This document shows positions 27,204-37,543 of a stretch of 64,000 nt of DNA, in pieces. Position 1 is the stretch's first letter; each line of letters starts with the position of its first letter. Under the pieces are notes generated by a model. That model was not told the origin of the DNA, did not search any database, and saw only the letters and a program-made list of their open reading frames with translations. Source of the DNA: Candidatus Latescibacterota bacterium (GTDB lineage Bacteria > Latescibacterota > UBA2968); contig JAJDYX010000035.1 of the NCBI GenBank assembly GCA_022824945.1, positions 1 through 64,000 on the forward strand. The letters are read 5' to 3'. Both the position numbers and the translations under genes were made by a program.

Positions 27204-29305
27204 CCTTTCCCCGGCACCCTGGGACACTCCTCCAGCAAATATTTTCTCACCAGATACTGATAAATTTGCACAAAATCGCCTCGCCCATTATCCGCGTTAT
27301 AAAAATGACATATGGGATTGGGGTTCACTTCCAAAACAAAATACCCATTGGAACCGGCGATCAAATCAATCGCGTAAAAACCCAAATTCAACACCCGATT
27401 TAACGCCTGTGTCAAAGCGCGAAAATCCTCCAACAATCCGTCATCCACGACCGCAACTGCTCTGCCCCCTGTCCGGTGCAGCGGATTGAGATCCTCTCCG
27501 TCAATACCTGAATCATTTCGCTTTTCATATGCGAGCAACAACTCATCCTCACTGCCCACAATGCGATACTCAGGTCCCTCGACATAAGCCTGGATCAACA
27601 ACACATTGTCAAATCGGCTACTTTCCTCACACAACGCTTGCAAACGCGATTGCAAATCCTCCGCATTCGCCTCCAAATACACGCCCTGTGCCATAGAGCC
27701 ATGATTGCGTTTCAGCACAACGGGAAAAGACATATGTTGCACCACATCACTCACAATATCTGTGACAGAAGCATGCGTCTTATACCGATCAAACCGCCGG
27801 TCAGATAGAGGATTGAACACCGTCATCGTTCTGGGCACAGCGATATTCGCCCGACCAAACAGCTCGTATTGATACCCCTTATCTTCCGCCAACTTTCCAG
27901 AAACATAATCGTTAAACGGATGTTTATTTCGCAAAAAATACAGCGGCTTTCCGCCTCTCTCCACCCAAATCACATTGCCATCTGCCGACACCGCCTCATA
28001 TCCCACATCCAAATTGCGACACGCGATTTCAAGACACCGCAAACTCTCTAAAATCACATCCTCCCCAAAACTATCCACCTCTCTGGGCAAATCCAACACC
28101 TCGCGTGCCAACGCCACCAGATGCAGCGACCCGAGTACACACGTAGGTCGCATAGATGCCTGCATCAAAAAATCCAATCCCCTATTTTCACACCGCACGC
28201 ACAGCCCCTCTGGAACCAGCGATCTCAAGCTCGCTACAGAAATAGCTTTGGGATGCGCCGACTGCGTCAAAACAACCTCGGCGGCCAGGGGCGAAAGTGC
28301 CTGCAAAATACCCCGTGCATCGTGTCCTTTATTAACACCTACCACAAAACGCCACTTATCCGATAGAACTTGCAAATCACACACCAAAGCGCGAACCGCA
28401 TCCGGATTGTGGGCACCATCTAAAATCAGTGGAGGCGTCTTCCGAATCACCTCAAATCGCCCGGGCAAAAAACCATTCAAAATCACATCCCGCACCCGCT
28501 CATCCGGCAACACCATCCCGCACCCATCAACAATATGACGCGCCACACCAATCGACAGCGCGGCATTTTCCCGAAACGCAACCGGCCGATCCGCAATATC
28601 GCCTATTTCCGTATCGACCACCTGCAACGCCGCACCCCGATACACACATTCCCTTTCCAATAACTTCAGGACTTCGGGAACCTGCCCTGACCCCGTAAAC
28701 AGCGGCCTTCCCGAACGCGCAATATGTACCTTATCCGCTGCAATCTCACACAGCGTATCGCCCAACACATCCGTGTGATCCAGATGAACAGCCGTCAACA
28801 CAGCAACTTTTGAATCCCACGCATTGGTCGCGTCAAATTGCCCACCCAGCCCCACTTCAAAAACAGCCCAATCCACATTCGCCCGCGCAAAATGATGAGC
28901 CGCCAAAACCGTGAGCGCCTCAAACTTGCTAAACGCGCCCCAACCTTCGCGTTCAAAATCGCGGCTCTTTTCGTAAAAATGCGCGACACCTTCGGCCCAC
29001 ATATCGCGCCTGATCACCTCGCCATCAATACATATCCGCTCGCGCACCGTATGCAAATGCGGCGACGTATAAAGCCCCACGCGAAAACCCGCTGCCCGCA
29101 ACAACTCCGCCAGCAAATAACTCACCGTACCCTTGCCATTTGTACCCCCCACAATGACAGAGTCAAACCGCGCCTGGGGATTATCCATGCGGTGCAACAG
29201 CGCGCGCACACGCGGCAAATAATTTTCCAGCGCACCCTCTATCGGCTCGCCCATCTCCCAATCGGGCAAAGTATTGAGAAAACGATTGCTCCGAAAATAA
29301 TTCAT
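27200..29305 (-). CDS. FolC-like Mur ligase fused to ATP-grasp ligase
   Basis: The 701-residue protein has two ligase modules. Residues ~1-420 match folylpolyglutamate synthase: P-loop GGTNGKGT (53-60), LYTSPHL, ERICIDGEVI, EVGLGGQFDATN, HLDHTDVLGDT and the C-terminal LDGAHNPDAV. Residues ~440-690 are an ATP-grasp domain: KHPFNDYVSGKLAEDKGYQY entry helix, FPVVLKRNHGSMAQGV near 528, VEGPEYRIV, and metal-binding FVLEVNPNP. Cyanophycin synthetase has the same two folds in reverse order. Both modules look intact. It could make or elongate a glutamyl- or amino-acid-linked product. The ribosome site AAAGG precedes the ATG. Confidence 0.82.
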   Translation of the reverse strand: MNYFRSNRFLNTLPDWEMGEPIEGALENYLPRVRALLHRMDNPQARFDSVIVGGTNGKGTVSYLLAELLRAAGFRVGLYTSPHLHTVRERICIDGEVIRRDMWAEGVAHFYEKSRDFEREGWGAFSKFEALTVLAAHHFARANVDWAVFEVGLGGQFDATNAWDSKVAVLTAVHLDHTDVLGDTLCEIAADKVHIARSGRPLFTGSGQVPEVLKLLERECVYRGAALQVVDTEIGDIADRPVAFRENAALSIGVARHIVDGCGMVLPDERVRDVILNGFLPGRFEVIRKTPPLILDGAHNPDAVRALVCDLQVLSDKWRFVVGVNKGHDARGILQALSPLAAEVVLTQSAHPKAISVASLRSLVPEGLCVRCENRGLDFLMQASMRPTCVLGSLHLVALAREVLDLPREVDSFGEDVILESLRCLEIACRNLDVGYEAVSADGNVIWVERGGKPLYFLRNKHPFNDYVSGKLAEDKGYQYELFGRANIAVPRTMTVFNPLSDRRFDRYKTHASVTDIVSDVVQHMSFPVVLKRNHGSMAQGVYLEANAEDLQSRLQALCEESSRFDNVLLIQAYVEGPEYRIVGSEDELLLAYEKRNDSGIDGEDLNPLHRTGGRAVAVVDDGLLEDFRALTQALNRVLNLGFYAIDLIAGSNGYFVLEVNPNPICHFYNADNGRGDFVQIYQYLVRKYLLEECPRVPGKG

Positions 29306-29374
29306 CTTTACCTTTCTAATTAATGCATATTATGTTGTATCCACCGTGCATTCCCACCAGGAGAGGAGAAACCG

Positions 29375-30628
29375 ATGGAACGCATTGTCGATCCAAAATA
29401 CCGCTTCGCTTTCTCCTTTAAAACCGACCGGCCATACTACCGCAAGTGCTATTGGGAAAATCTCTATGTCTTCACATACCGCGCAGATCGCGTACTCGTC
29501 GCAACGCGCGTAGTTCCCTTCACCTCACTGCACGAAGCACTCTACACCGCCTTCAAAGGACAGCGGGGCAACACCCTCACACAGCATCTGTTGCCCGAAG
29601 CAATACAACAACCCCATCTCAATGTATTCAACAACAAATCTCAAGTTCAAATCTTTGCAGACAACATCTCTGCACTCGTCCCCGAACAGAACGCAGAACT
29701 CCCCGAAGAACTCATAAAAAAAACAGAAGCGGAAATAGAAGAAGCCGCTTCTCGAATCATGATCAGACAGGGCATAGAAGGCGGGCTTGGCAGCTTTGCC
29801 TCGGGAGAAACCACGCCTTTTCTCGCCCGCGACGAACCCGATGACCCAACCCGGACCATCGTGCGGGAAGAGGACGAAGACGCCGCATTGATCCAGATGA
29901 GCGTACAAATCGACGCCGCCATCAAAAAACACATACGCGAATCGGGCGAAGACCCATTCGACATCGCTGCGCGACTATACACAAACCCCCGTTACCTCGG
30001 CTTTGTGCGTCGTCTCATCAACGCCAAAGGCAGTTATACCTCGCCCATAGTCCGGGACTTTCTCAAATTCTATGCCCGATGCTTCAACATCAAAGTCTCC
30101 GAACATATTCGCCAAAGCAAAGACGATCCCGATATCTTGCGCCAGCGCATTGAAAGCCTATTGGGCCGTGAAAAAGGCGGACGCTATCACTACCTCAACT
30201 ATCACGACCTCACCATATTGGGACGCGTTGTCAAAGGCGAACTCGAACCCGACCCGGACGACCCCGACAAGACCACACACTGCTTCAAACTATCCAGCAC
30301 CATTGATCCACAAACCCTTCACCTATCCGAAATTCACGACCCGGTACAGCGATTCGCAATCCGCAAATTTGTCGAACACACCTTCAATGCCCGTCACAAC
30401 ATAAAAAATATTCAATACATCGACGAAATCTCTCGGCGAAAAATCCCCTTCGTCGAGCACCTCCCAGACCCCATCGAACGCGCTTTGCGCTCGGGCATCG
30501 AAACACTCGAAAACTATCTTGACCACCTCGAACCCCAAATGCTCCAAATCGCCATTGGTGCCCTGCTACTCGCACTACTCGGTGTCGTTGCCCTCGCCCT
30601 GGGCACTTTTATCGGTCTATCACAATAA
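29375..30628 (+). CDS. Tail-anchored protein of unknown family
   Basis: The 417-residue protein is not recognised. It is hydrophilic throughout, with an acidic stretch near residues 155-170. A single hydrophobic segment at the very end (LQIAIGALLLALLGVVALALGTF) is followed by five residues, the layout of a tail-anchored membrane protein with a large cytoplasmic domain. AGGAGAGGAG precedes the ATG. It stands alone, divergent from the FolC fusion and abutting the convergent dsbD stop with no gap. Confidence 0.6.
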   Translation: MERIVDPKYRFAFSFKTDRPYYRKCYWENLYVFTYRADRVLVATRVVPFTSLHEALYTAFKGQRGNTLTQHLLPEAIQQPHLNVFNNKSQVQIFADNISALVPEQNAELPEELIKKTEAEIEEAASRIMIRQGIEGGLGSFASGETTPFLARDEPDDPTRTIVREEDEDAALIQMSVQIDAAIKKHIRESGEDPFDIAARLYTNPRYLGFVRRLINAKGSYTSPIVRDFLKFYARCFNIKVSEHIRQSKDDPDILRQRIESLLGREKGGRYHYLNYHDLTILGRVVKGELEPDPDDPDKTTHCFKLSSTIDPQTLHLSEIHDPVQRFAIRKFVEHTFNARHNIKNIQYIDEISRRKIPFVEHLPDPIERALRSGIETLENYLDHLEPQMLQIAIGALLLALLGVVALALGTFIGLSQ

Positions 30629-32512
30629 TCACTCCACACTCGCAATAGTCGGACTGAGTCCCTGTTTCAAAAAGCGGACAAAAACATCCACATTGCGCGT
30701 CATCCCCGGAAAATGTGTAATCTCTTTTCCCCCGGGTGTCATAATTGCGTACAAAGGCAGTGCAACCGTACCGAATTGCGCCTCTTGCAAATCGCGATTG
30801 CGCTTGTATTTTTCTCCCCGCCCATCTGTGTACAACTGAACCCGTACAAACTGTTTTAACAATGCGTGCACCTCCTTTTCGGGAAAAATATTCGCCTCCA
30901 TCCAGCGGCAATTCGTACACGCATAGCCCGTAAAATCGATAAACACCGGTTTATTCGTCGCCTTTGCTTCTGCCAGACCCGCTTCATAATCATCGCGCCA
31001 GGTCAATTCGGGTTCGCCGCTCCTTATCTTGGCAATTTCCCCATAACTCCCATAAGGCGGGAAAAATGCATCCCATTCACCCAAAGGCGCGCCAAAAAGA
31101 CCCGTCATCAAATACAGACCAAAAGCCAAACACCCACTACTCGCCAGCAAACGCAACGGACCAATTGTATCGAGCACAGAATCGTGCGGCAATCGGATTT
31201 TTCCCAACAAATAAAAACCGCATAGCAAAAAGATCGCGATCCACCCCGCAATAAAGACCTCGCGCGAAATAATACCCCACTGCCACACCAGATCGACATT
31301 GCTCAAAAATTTCAACGCAGCGGCCAATTCCAAAAACCCCATCACCACCTTCACGGAATTTAACCAGCCACCGCTTTGGGGCAGAGAAGAAAGCGCCTGC
31401 GGAAAAAGTGCCAAAAAGAAAAACGGAGAGGCAAAAGCAGCCGAAAATACCAGCATGCCCAAAATGGGCCACGCCCACGTTCCCTGAGCCGTCAGCACCA
31501 GCAATGTGCCGACAAAAGGCGCAGTACACGTAAACGACGTAAGAGAAAACGTGAACCCCATAATCAGAATCGCGCCATAACTTCCACCCTGAACCTGATT
31601 CAACTTATTGAGCAAACCGTAAGGCAACCGAATTTCAAACAACCCAAACAATGCCAGCGCGAAAGCCACGAAAATTGCAGTAATCAACAAATTGACCCAG
31701 GGATTGGCCGCAAACAGAGCCGCCCCAGACGCGCCCAGAGTCGCCGCCAACACCATACCCAACCCGGTAAACGTAAAAATAATACCCCCGCAATAAACCA
31801 GCGACTTGGTAACAGACTCTCTCCGGCTCTGCGTTTCCTGCTTGGTAAAAAACGACACCGTAATGGGAATCATCGGAAACACACACGGCGTGAGCAAAGC
31901 CAGAAAACCCATCCACAAAGACAGGTACAAAAACGCGCTCAAACCCTCTGTAATCGCACGTTCGACATCAGCCACGCTACCCGTACCATCCAGAGGTACA
32001 GCAGGCACTTCAACAGCAGAAAACACATACTCAGCCCGCGCAGGTCCCGCCTCCACCATCACGGGAATCTCAAACGCGTACGTATTGGGCGGCAAACACT
32101 GCGTCGCATTGCAAAGCATATAAATCACTTCACCCGACAGCACCCGCTCGCCCGGCATCCCCTCACCCACCTCAGCCCGCACCCCAAATCGCACTTTGGG
32201 GTGGTAATATTCCACATTCATCTCAAAATTCGGATCGTATTCCACAATGGGATCGGGCTGAATCACCGCCCCCACCTGCCGAAACGCCTCGCCCGACAGC
32301 ACAAACTCCGTCGGATAAGGACCTCCCGGCGGCGTGGTCGCCGAATAAATATGCCAGTCTTCGGAAAGATCCACATCAATCCAAACCGTAACAGCCTCCC
32401 CAACACGCGCCGTCTCAGGCACCACCGTCACGCCAAACGAAGCTTCATTCTGAGCCATTGCAGCACTGCTCTGAAGCACCATCAAAACACATACCGCGAC
32501 AAAAATCCGCAT
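30629..32512 (-). CDS. dsbD: Thiol:disulfide interchange protein DsbD
   Basis: The 627-residue protein has a signal peptide (MRIFVAVCVLMVL to AMAQ), an N-terminal periplasmic DsbD/DsbC-like domain (~25-180), and an eight-helix core. The core Cys residues lie in LLTPCVFPM and SFTCTAPF. A C-terminal thioredoxin domain has Cys532 and Cys535 in ACTNCRWM. It passes electrons from cytoplasmic thioredoxin to periplasmic disulfide proteins. AGGAG precedes the ATG. It is downstream of the propeller-SpoIIE gene across a short spacer filled with heptanucleotide repeats. Confidence 0.9.
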   Translation of the reverse strand: MRIFVAVCVLMVLQSSAAMAQNEASFGVTVVPETARVGEAVTVWIDVDLSEDWHIYSATTPPGGPYPTEFVLSGEAFRQVGAVIQPDPIVEYDPNFEMNVEYYHPKVRFGVRAEVGEGMPGERVLSGEVIYMLCNATQCLPPNTYAFEIPVMVEAGPARAEYVFSAVEVPAVPLDGTGSVADVERAITEGLSAFLYLSLWMGFLALLTPCVFPMIPITVSFFTKQETQSRRESVTKSLVYCGGIIFTFTGLGMVLAATLGASGAALFAANPWVNLLITAIFVAFALALFGLFEIRLPYGLLNKLNQVQGGSYGAILIMGFTFSLTSFTCTAPFVGTLLVLTAQGTWAWPILGMLVFSAAFASPFFFLALFPQALSSLPQSGGWLNSVKVVMGFLELAAALKFLSNVDLVWQWGIISREVFIAGWIAIFLLCGFYLLGKIRLPHDSVLDTIGPLRLLASSGCLAFGLYLMTGLFGAPLGEWDAFFPPYGSYGEIAKIRSGEPELTWRDDYEAGLAEAKATNKPVFIDFTGYACTNCRWMEANIFPEKEVHALLKQFVRVQLYTDGRGEKYKRNRDLQEAQFGTVALPLYAIMTPGGKEITHFPGMTRNVDVFVRFLKQGLSPTIASVE

Positions 32513-32527
32513 ACCGATCTCCTTTCA

Positions 32528-32558
32528 CACTTCACACTTCTCACTTCACACTTCTCAC
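32528..32558. repeat. Heptanucleotide tandem array (4.4 units)
   Basis: Units CACTTCA, CACTTCT, CACTTCA, CACTTCT and CAC run head to tail, covering the stop codon of the SpoIIE gene (32555-32557) and the spacer before dsbD. Related seven-base arrays occur at 36000, 44033, 49312 and 49395. Confidence 0.9.
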
Positions 32559-35500
32559 CGCCTCTTAACAACCAGAAGCGTCACATCATCTGTCTGTGCC
32601 GCCGACCCACGAAACCGAACCAGGTCATCGATCACCGTATCGATCAAAACATCGGCACTCGCGCCCGCGTGTTCTTTCAGCAAAACTTCCAGCCGCGTCT
32701 CCTCGTAAAACTCTCCCGCGGCATTTTGCATATCCGTCACCCCATCGCTGTAGAGCACCAGCATATCGCCAAAATCCAAAAACACACGCGCCTCTTTGGG
32801 CGCGGTATTGACCTCGGGCGGCAACGTCATACCCAGAGGCACAGACATCAATTCTATCATCTGCAAATCGCCATCGGCAGACACTCGATAGGGATAGGGA
32901 TGCCCGGAATTGGCCAAAACAATCTCCCCAGTCTCTAAATCCAACATACCCAAACAGCACGTCACAAAACTCGCCTCATCAAATTGCTCTTGCAAAACGA
33001 GATTTAAATTCCGCAACACATCTACCGGATTCTCTGCCGCGCGCACTTCATAGTGCACCATCCCGCTCAATTGCATGGCCCGCACAGCACCCTGCATCGC
33101 CTTACCCGACACATCTGCAGCCCCAAAACCCAGTATTCTCCGATCGTCATCCAACCAGAAATACGTAAAATAATCACCGCCGACGTGATTGGCTGGCAAA
33201 CACCTGCCCACCACCTCAAAACCCTTTTCGCGCACGGGGTCTCGGGGCAACAGCCCCATCTGCATATCGTGGGCTTCCTGAAGTTCCGTCTCCAACTCAT
33301 CAATCAACTGCGTCTGTGCTATGCGCCAGCGTCTGTGCTTTTGAAACGCATATCCCGTCGTGACCAGCACAATGAGCAGCGAAACACCACTCAACCCCAC
33401 AAACCAGGGCCGTTGCCACACAGGCGCCAACACCTCAAAAACCTGCACAGCAGACGTCTTATCCACATTAAAAGCCAGATCCATAGCGCGCACTTCAAAT
33501 TTGTGAACCCCCGCGTCCAGATCCTCCAACAAAACCCGATTATTGCGCGAAAAACCCGACCACGCCCCCTCACCGAGCCGCCATGAATACTGCAATGACC
33601 CATCTGGCGTCTGCTTCCACACATCCTGCCCCGAAAATTCAAACAACGCATTTTGATACGGCGCAATTTGAACTGGCGGAGCCAAAAGAAGTGTTTCGGG
33701 CGCATCGCCATCGGGATTATAACAACCCAACCCACCGGACGTCGCAAACCAGAGATTGCCTTCAGCATCTTGTGCCACATCCCAAACCTGTGTACTCGGC
33801 AACCCCTCTTGAACCGTATAGCGCACCCATGCAAAACCATCGGTATGAATCGCGCCATCAATCGGCGAAGCCAACCACACCGTCCCATCATTCGCAGGAA
33901 ATATCCGATTCACCCCATTAAACTGCGCCTCATCTGCGCTCGGAACCCGTCGCCACCTCTGCCCATTAAAATGCGCCACACCCTCAAGCAGTGAGCTTAC
34001 CCATATCTGTCCACCAATATCTTCGGCAATCACAGTAATCGGCCCACCGGGTATCCCATCAGCAGCGGTGTATTTTCGCTGCTCTCCATCCACCACATGC
34101 ATCACGCCATCCACCTGTCCCAGCCACAAACTGCCATCGCTCGCCTCGCAAATCGAAATCCCGGACCGTTCGCGATTGTCCCCTATCTGCGCCAGGCCCT
34201 CGGCAGTAGATAGAGCCGTCCATACCTGTCCATCGAACCGATAACTCCCTCCCGAGCGCGCAACTGCCCACACACCGCCATCTTGTGCAGGGCTTACAGA
34301 TCGAAATCCCAATCCCATCTGGCGATTGGGATTTATCACCTCCCATACCTCGCCATCATAACACAACAATTGAAACGGCGTTACAGCCCAGAGGTGTCCT
34401 TTTCCATCGACAAACAAATCGACCAATATCCCGCGCAAATCTCGCTCTATATCGCGCGCCACATGCCAGGAACCCCGCTCAAATTTGTAAAGCGCATCAT
34501 TGCCAACCCAGAGCTGACCCCTTTCATCAAGCGCGAAAATCGAAGCCCCGCGATCATCCATCCCCGGCCAGTTCCTGTGGTGCAACCATCCCGAAAGACC
34601 CAACCGCGCAACGCCACCGCGCGTACCCACCCAAATAGCCCCATCCGCAGCAATACAAATATCGACCACATAGTTATTGGGCAATCCCTCGCGCTCTGTA
34701 AAAACTCGCCATTTTCTACCCGCATCTCGAAAAGCAGCGCCAGCCGGCGTACCAATCCACACCGTTCCATCTCGTGCAAAGCTAATCACCTGCACCCGAT
34801 TGGAAGGCAACCCATCCTCAGTTGTAAATGTTTCCCATCTCCCCGAATCATACCGCTTAAGCCCACTCTCATTCGTGCCAAACCAGAGCGCGCCATCGTC
34901 ACTTTGCGCCATCGCCAACACCGACACATCGCGCAAACTGTCCATATCTGCTATCGTTGTCCACTCGCCCGTATCCACATCCAATAAACCCATGCCCTGT
35001 GTAAATCCTCCAGGTCTCCCACCCCTGCCACGACCACCCGGTTCACCTCGTCCACCACGGCCATCTGGACCTTCCATATCCCTCAAACCACCACGGCCAC
35101 CACGGCCACCACGGCCACCCAATCCACCTCGCCCTCTACCGCCTTCGGGACCGTCAGCCCCTCTAAAACCGCCGCGCCTGCCTCTGCCACCCGGTTCACC
35201 TCGTCCACCCTGTCTCATTCCAGGACCAAACAAAACACTGCCCCCTCGCCCCCCATAAGCGACCCACACTTTCCCATTTGCATCCGCCATCAAACTCTGA
35301 ACATCTTGAAGCGGCTGACCATCTAACATCACCAGATAAAGTTGTGCGCCATCGAAGCGCAACAAATAACCTTCATCGGTCACCATACAGGCGCGACCAC
35401 CACTATCCAGCCCCAAAATCTGGCGCAAACCCCCTCGTCCCCTGAACTCTTCTGGCGTATCAAAACCTCTCCACTCCTCGCCAGAAAAATAAGCCAGCCC

Positions 35501-35830
35501 CTGTCCTGAACGACGATCAAAACCCCGTCCCACGGCAGCCCACAATGCCCCATCAAGCCCGGCAACCAGATCCTGAACAGCGTTTCCCGGCAAACCATCT
35601 TCAACCCCGTACTTCTTCCATGAACGCCCATCATAGCGCGACACCCCACCCAGCGTGGCAAACCACATCGCCCCATCAGGTGTCTGCACCACAGCCGTCA
35701 CCACATTGTGCGCCAGCCCATCTTCTTGCCGAAAGGACGTCCACACATGCCTGGCCTCGCCCGCAAAAACCTCGGCATTCAGACAAAGAATGAACATCCA
35801 TATAAAAAACAGAAATCTTTGACCGACCAT
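32555..35830 (-). CDS. Propeller sensor with SpoIIE-type phosphatase output
   Basis: The 1091-residue protein has a signal peptide, then many Reg_prop beta-propeller repeats (DGxxWFGTxxGVxRYDG style) over ~25-720 and a Y_Y_Y-like domain (~730-800). A transmembrane helix lies near 808-830. A coiled linker leads into a SpoIIE/RsbU PP2C-type phosphatase (~850-1090) with GGDYFTYF, GFGAADVSGKA, NSGHPYP, LYSDGVTDM and TDDVTLLVV. It should read an outside ligand and control an anti-sigma system. Residues ~202-275 are a Gly/Arg-rich insert inside the propeller. AAGGAG precedes the ATG. Confidence 0.88.
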   Translation of the reverse strand: MVGQRFLFFIWMFILCLNAEVFAGEARHVWTSFRQEDGLAHNVVTAVVQTPDGAMWFATLGGVSRYDGRSWKKYGVEDGLPGNAVQDLVAGLDGALWAAVGRGFDRRSGQGLAYFSGEEWRGFDTPEEFRGRGGLRQILGLDSGGRACMVTDEGYLLRFDGAQLYLVMLDGQPLQDVQSLMADANGKVWVAYGGRGGSVLFGPGMRQGGRGEPGGRGRRGGFRGADGPEGGRGRGGLGGRGGRGGRGGLRDMEGPDGRGGRGEPGGRGRGGRPGGFTQGMGLLDVDTGEWTTIADMDSLRDVSVLAMAQSDDGALWFGTNESGLKRYDSGRWETFTTEDGLPSNRVQVISFARDGTVWIGTPAGAAFRDAGRKWRVFTEREGLPNNYVVDICIAADGAIWVGTRGGVARLGLSGWLHHRNWPGMDDRGASIFALDERGQLWVGNDALYKFERGSWHVARDIERDLRGILVDLFVDGKGHLWAVTPFQLLCYDGEVWEVINPNRQMGLGFRSVSPAQDGGVWAVARSGGSYRFDGQVWTALSTAEGLAQIGDNRERSGISICEASDGSLWLGQVDGVMHVVDGEQRKYTAADGIPGGPITVIAEDIGGQIWVSSLLEGVAHFNGQRWRRVPSADEAQFNGVNRIFPANDGTVWLASPIDGAIHTDGFAWVRYTVQEGLPSTQVWDVAQDAEGNLWFATSGGLGCYNPDGDAPETLLLAPPVQIAPYQNALFEFSGQDVWKQTPDGSLQYSWRLGEGAWSGFSRNNRVLLEDLDAGVHKFEVRAMDLAFNVDKTSAVQVFEVLAPVWQRPWFVGLSGVSLLIVLVTTGYAFQKHRRWRIAQTQLIDELETELQEAHDMQMGLLPRDPVREKGFEVVGRCLPANHVGGDYFTYFWLDDDRRILGFGAADVSGKAMQGAVRAMQLSGMVHYEVRAAENPVDVLRNLNLVLQEQFDEASFVTCCLGMLDLETGEIVLANSGHPYPYRVSADGDLQMIELMSVPLGMTLPPEVNTAPKEARVFLDFGDMLVLYSDGVTDMQNAAGEFYEETRLEVLLKEHAGASADVLIDTVIDDLVRFRGSAAQTDDVTLLVVKRR
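35017..35225 (-). repeat. Low-complexity Gly/Arg-rich coding insert
   Basis: This stretch encodes about 70 residues dominated by RGG, GGRG and GEPGGRG units inside the propeller of the SpoIIE sensor. Short imperfect DNA repeats (caccacggc) are visible, so it probably grew by slippage. Confidence 0.8.
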
Positions 35831-35999
35831 TTGCTCTACTCCTTCATAGTCACATCGCGTCGTCTGTATATAATACCAATCATTGCATCCCCCACAAAGA
35901 ATAAACGCCTGTGCCCGCCTTTCGTCTCACTTGATATCCCGCATGTAATATCATATCTTCACCGTGAACTTTGACCGCGACCAGCCGCACATCGTTCCA

Positions 36000-36020
36000 C
36001 ACTTCCTACTTCTCACTTCA
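36000..36020. repeat. Heptanucleotide array (3 units) before the sulfatase
   Basis: CACTTCC, TACTTCT and CACTTCA directly precede the AAAGGAG ribosome site of the sulfatase gene. Same unit type as the arrays at 32528 and 49395. Confidence 0.8.
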
Positions 36021-36033
36021 AAAGGAGTCTCTC

Positions 36034-37446
36034 TTGCCTACAGACCGCCCCAACATCCTCTTTATCATGTCCGACGACCACGCATCGCATGCCATGAGTT
36101 GCTACAACAGCCGCATCAACCAGACCCCCAACCTCGACCGCATTGCAAATGAAGGCATGCGCTTTGACAACTGCTTTTGCACCAACTCAATCTGCGCCCC
36201 CAGCCGAGCGGTAATCCTCACCGGCACTTACAACCACATCAACGGCGTAACCACCCTATCGACCCATCTCGACGGCAGGCAACTCACATTTCCCAAATTA
36301 TTCCAACAGGCGGGATACCAGACCGCCATGATCGGCAAATGGCATCTCGGGCACGGCGGCATCCACGACCCCACCGGCTTTGACTACTGGAATGTCCTGC
36401 CCGGGCAGGGATTATACCACAACCCCGAAATGATAGAAATGGGCAAAGAAAAAGTCTATCAAGGCTATGTCACCGACATCATCACAGACTTATGCCTCGA
36501 CTGGCTCAAAGCGCGGGACACAAACCGCCCCTTCATGCTCATGTACCACCACAAAGCGCCTCACCGCGCCTGGGAACCCGATGAAAAACACGCCCACATG
36601 TATGAAAACGAAGACATACCCGAACCCGAAACCTTCTGGGACGACTACAGCAACCGCGCCAGTGCTGCCGAAGCCGCCAAAATGCGCGTTGACCGCGACA
36701 TGAACAAAAATGACCTCAAGGGATTACCCCCTGAAGGCCTCTCACCTGAAGAAGATAAAAAATGGAAATACCAGCGCTACATAAAAGACTACCTGCGCTG
36801 TGTGGCCTCTATCGACGACAATGTCGGGCGCATGCTCGACTATCTCGACGAAGAAGGCCTCACCGACAACACCATAGTCATTTACACATCTGACCAGGGC
36901 TTTTTCCTGGGCGATCACGGCTGGTATGACAAGCGTTTTATGTACGAAGAATCCCTGCGCATGCCCTTCATCATCCGCTATCCCAAAGAAATCAAACCCG
37001 GCAGTATCAACACCGACATGATCCTCAACACCGACTTTGCCCCCACCTTTCTCGACTACGCGGGCATTGACATTCCCGAAACCTTCCAGGGATCGAGCAT
37101 TCGCCCCTTGCTCAACGGCGAAACACCGGAAAATTGGCAAACATCGATGTATTATCGCTACTGGATGCACCTTGCACACCACCATGTTTACGCCCATTAC
37201 GGCGTGCGAACCCACCAGTACAAACTCATCTATTACTACGCCGACGGCCTCAATCAAAAAGGATCAATCGAAGACACCAAAGAACCCGAATGGGAACTCT
37301 TCGACCTCAAAAAAGACCCTTATGAACTCAACAACGTGTACGATGATCTCGAATACGCCGATATCGTGCGCGAACTCAAAGACGAACTCTACCGCCTTCA
37401 GGAAAAAGTAAAAGACGAGCGGTATGAGAAGGACGTGGACGAATAG
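36034..37446 (+). CDS. Type-I sulfatase
   Basis: The 470-residue sulfatase starts at TTG 36034, six nt after AAAGGAG, so that the protein begins [15 protein letters not shown] as the family normally does. The longer frame from 35971 would add an unrelated 21-residue leader coded by the heptamer array. Cys54 in [10 protein letters not shown] is the formylglycine site. KWHLGHGG and [13 protein letters not shown] give further active-site residues. The C-terminal [12 protein letters not shown] block is typical. No signal peptide is seen. The substrate is unknown; the gene is divergent from the SpoIIE sensor. Confidence 0.87.
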   Translation: MPTDRPNILFIMSDDHASHAMSCYNSRINQTPNLDRIANEGMRFDNCFCTNSICAPSRAVILTGTYNHINGVTTLSTHLDGRQLTFPKLFQQAGYQTAMIGKWHLGHGGIHDPTGFDYWNVLPGQGLYHNPEMIEMGKEKVYQGYVTDIITDLCLDWLKARDTNRPFMLMYHHKAPHRAWEPDEKHAHMYENEDIPEPETFWDDYSNRASAAEAAKMRVDRDMNKNDLKGLPPEGLSPEEDKKWKYQRYIKDYLRCVASIDDNVGRMLDYLDEEGLTDNTIVIYTSDQGFFLGDHGWYDKRFMYEESLRMPFIIRYPKEIKPGSINTDMILNTDFAPTFLDYAGIDIPETFQGSSIRPLLNGETPENWQTSMYYRYWMHLAHHHVYAHYGVRTHQYKLIYYYADGLNQKGSIEDTKEPEWELFDLKKDPYELNNVYDDLEYADIVRELKDELYRLQEKVKDERYEKDVDE

Positions 37447-37519
37447 ACGAACCCCGCCCAACCACCCAAAACCTCTGGATTGCGGCTTTAAGCATGCCGC
37501 AATGACGATGGATGGGATT

Positions 37520-37543
37520 GATTCGCTGATTCGCTGATTCGCT
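37520..37543. repeat. Octanucleotide tandem array GATTCGCT x3
   Basis: Three perfect GATTCGCT units run up to and into the stop codon (37542-37544) of the HtrA-type protease on the minus strand. The position mirrors the heptamer arrays at other minus-strand stop codons. Confidence 0.85.

Noticed and set aside
30620..30635. Convergent gene pairs with abutting or overlapping stops (2253, 27200, 30628, 43115)
   Set aside because: Tight packing is common in compact genomes and no shared signal beyond the stop codons was found.
32528..32558. Heptamer arrays considered as CRISPR repeats
   Set aside because: The units are 7 bp with no unique spacers and no cas genes nearby; they are simple tandem repeats.
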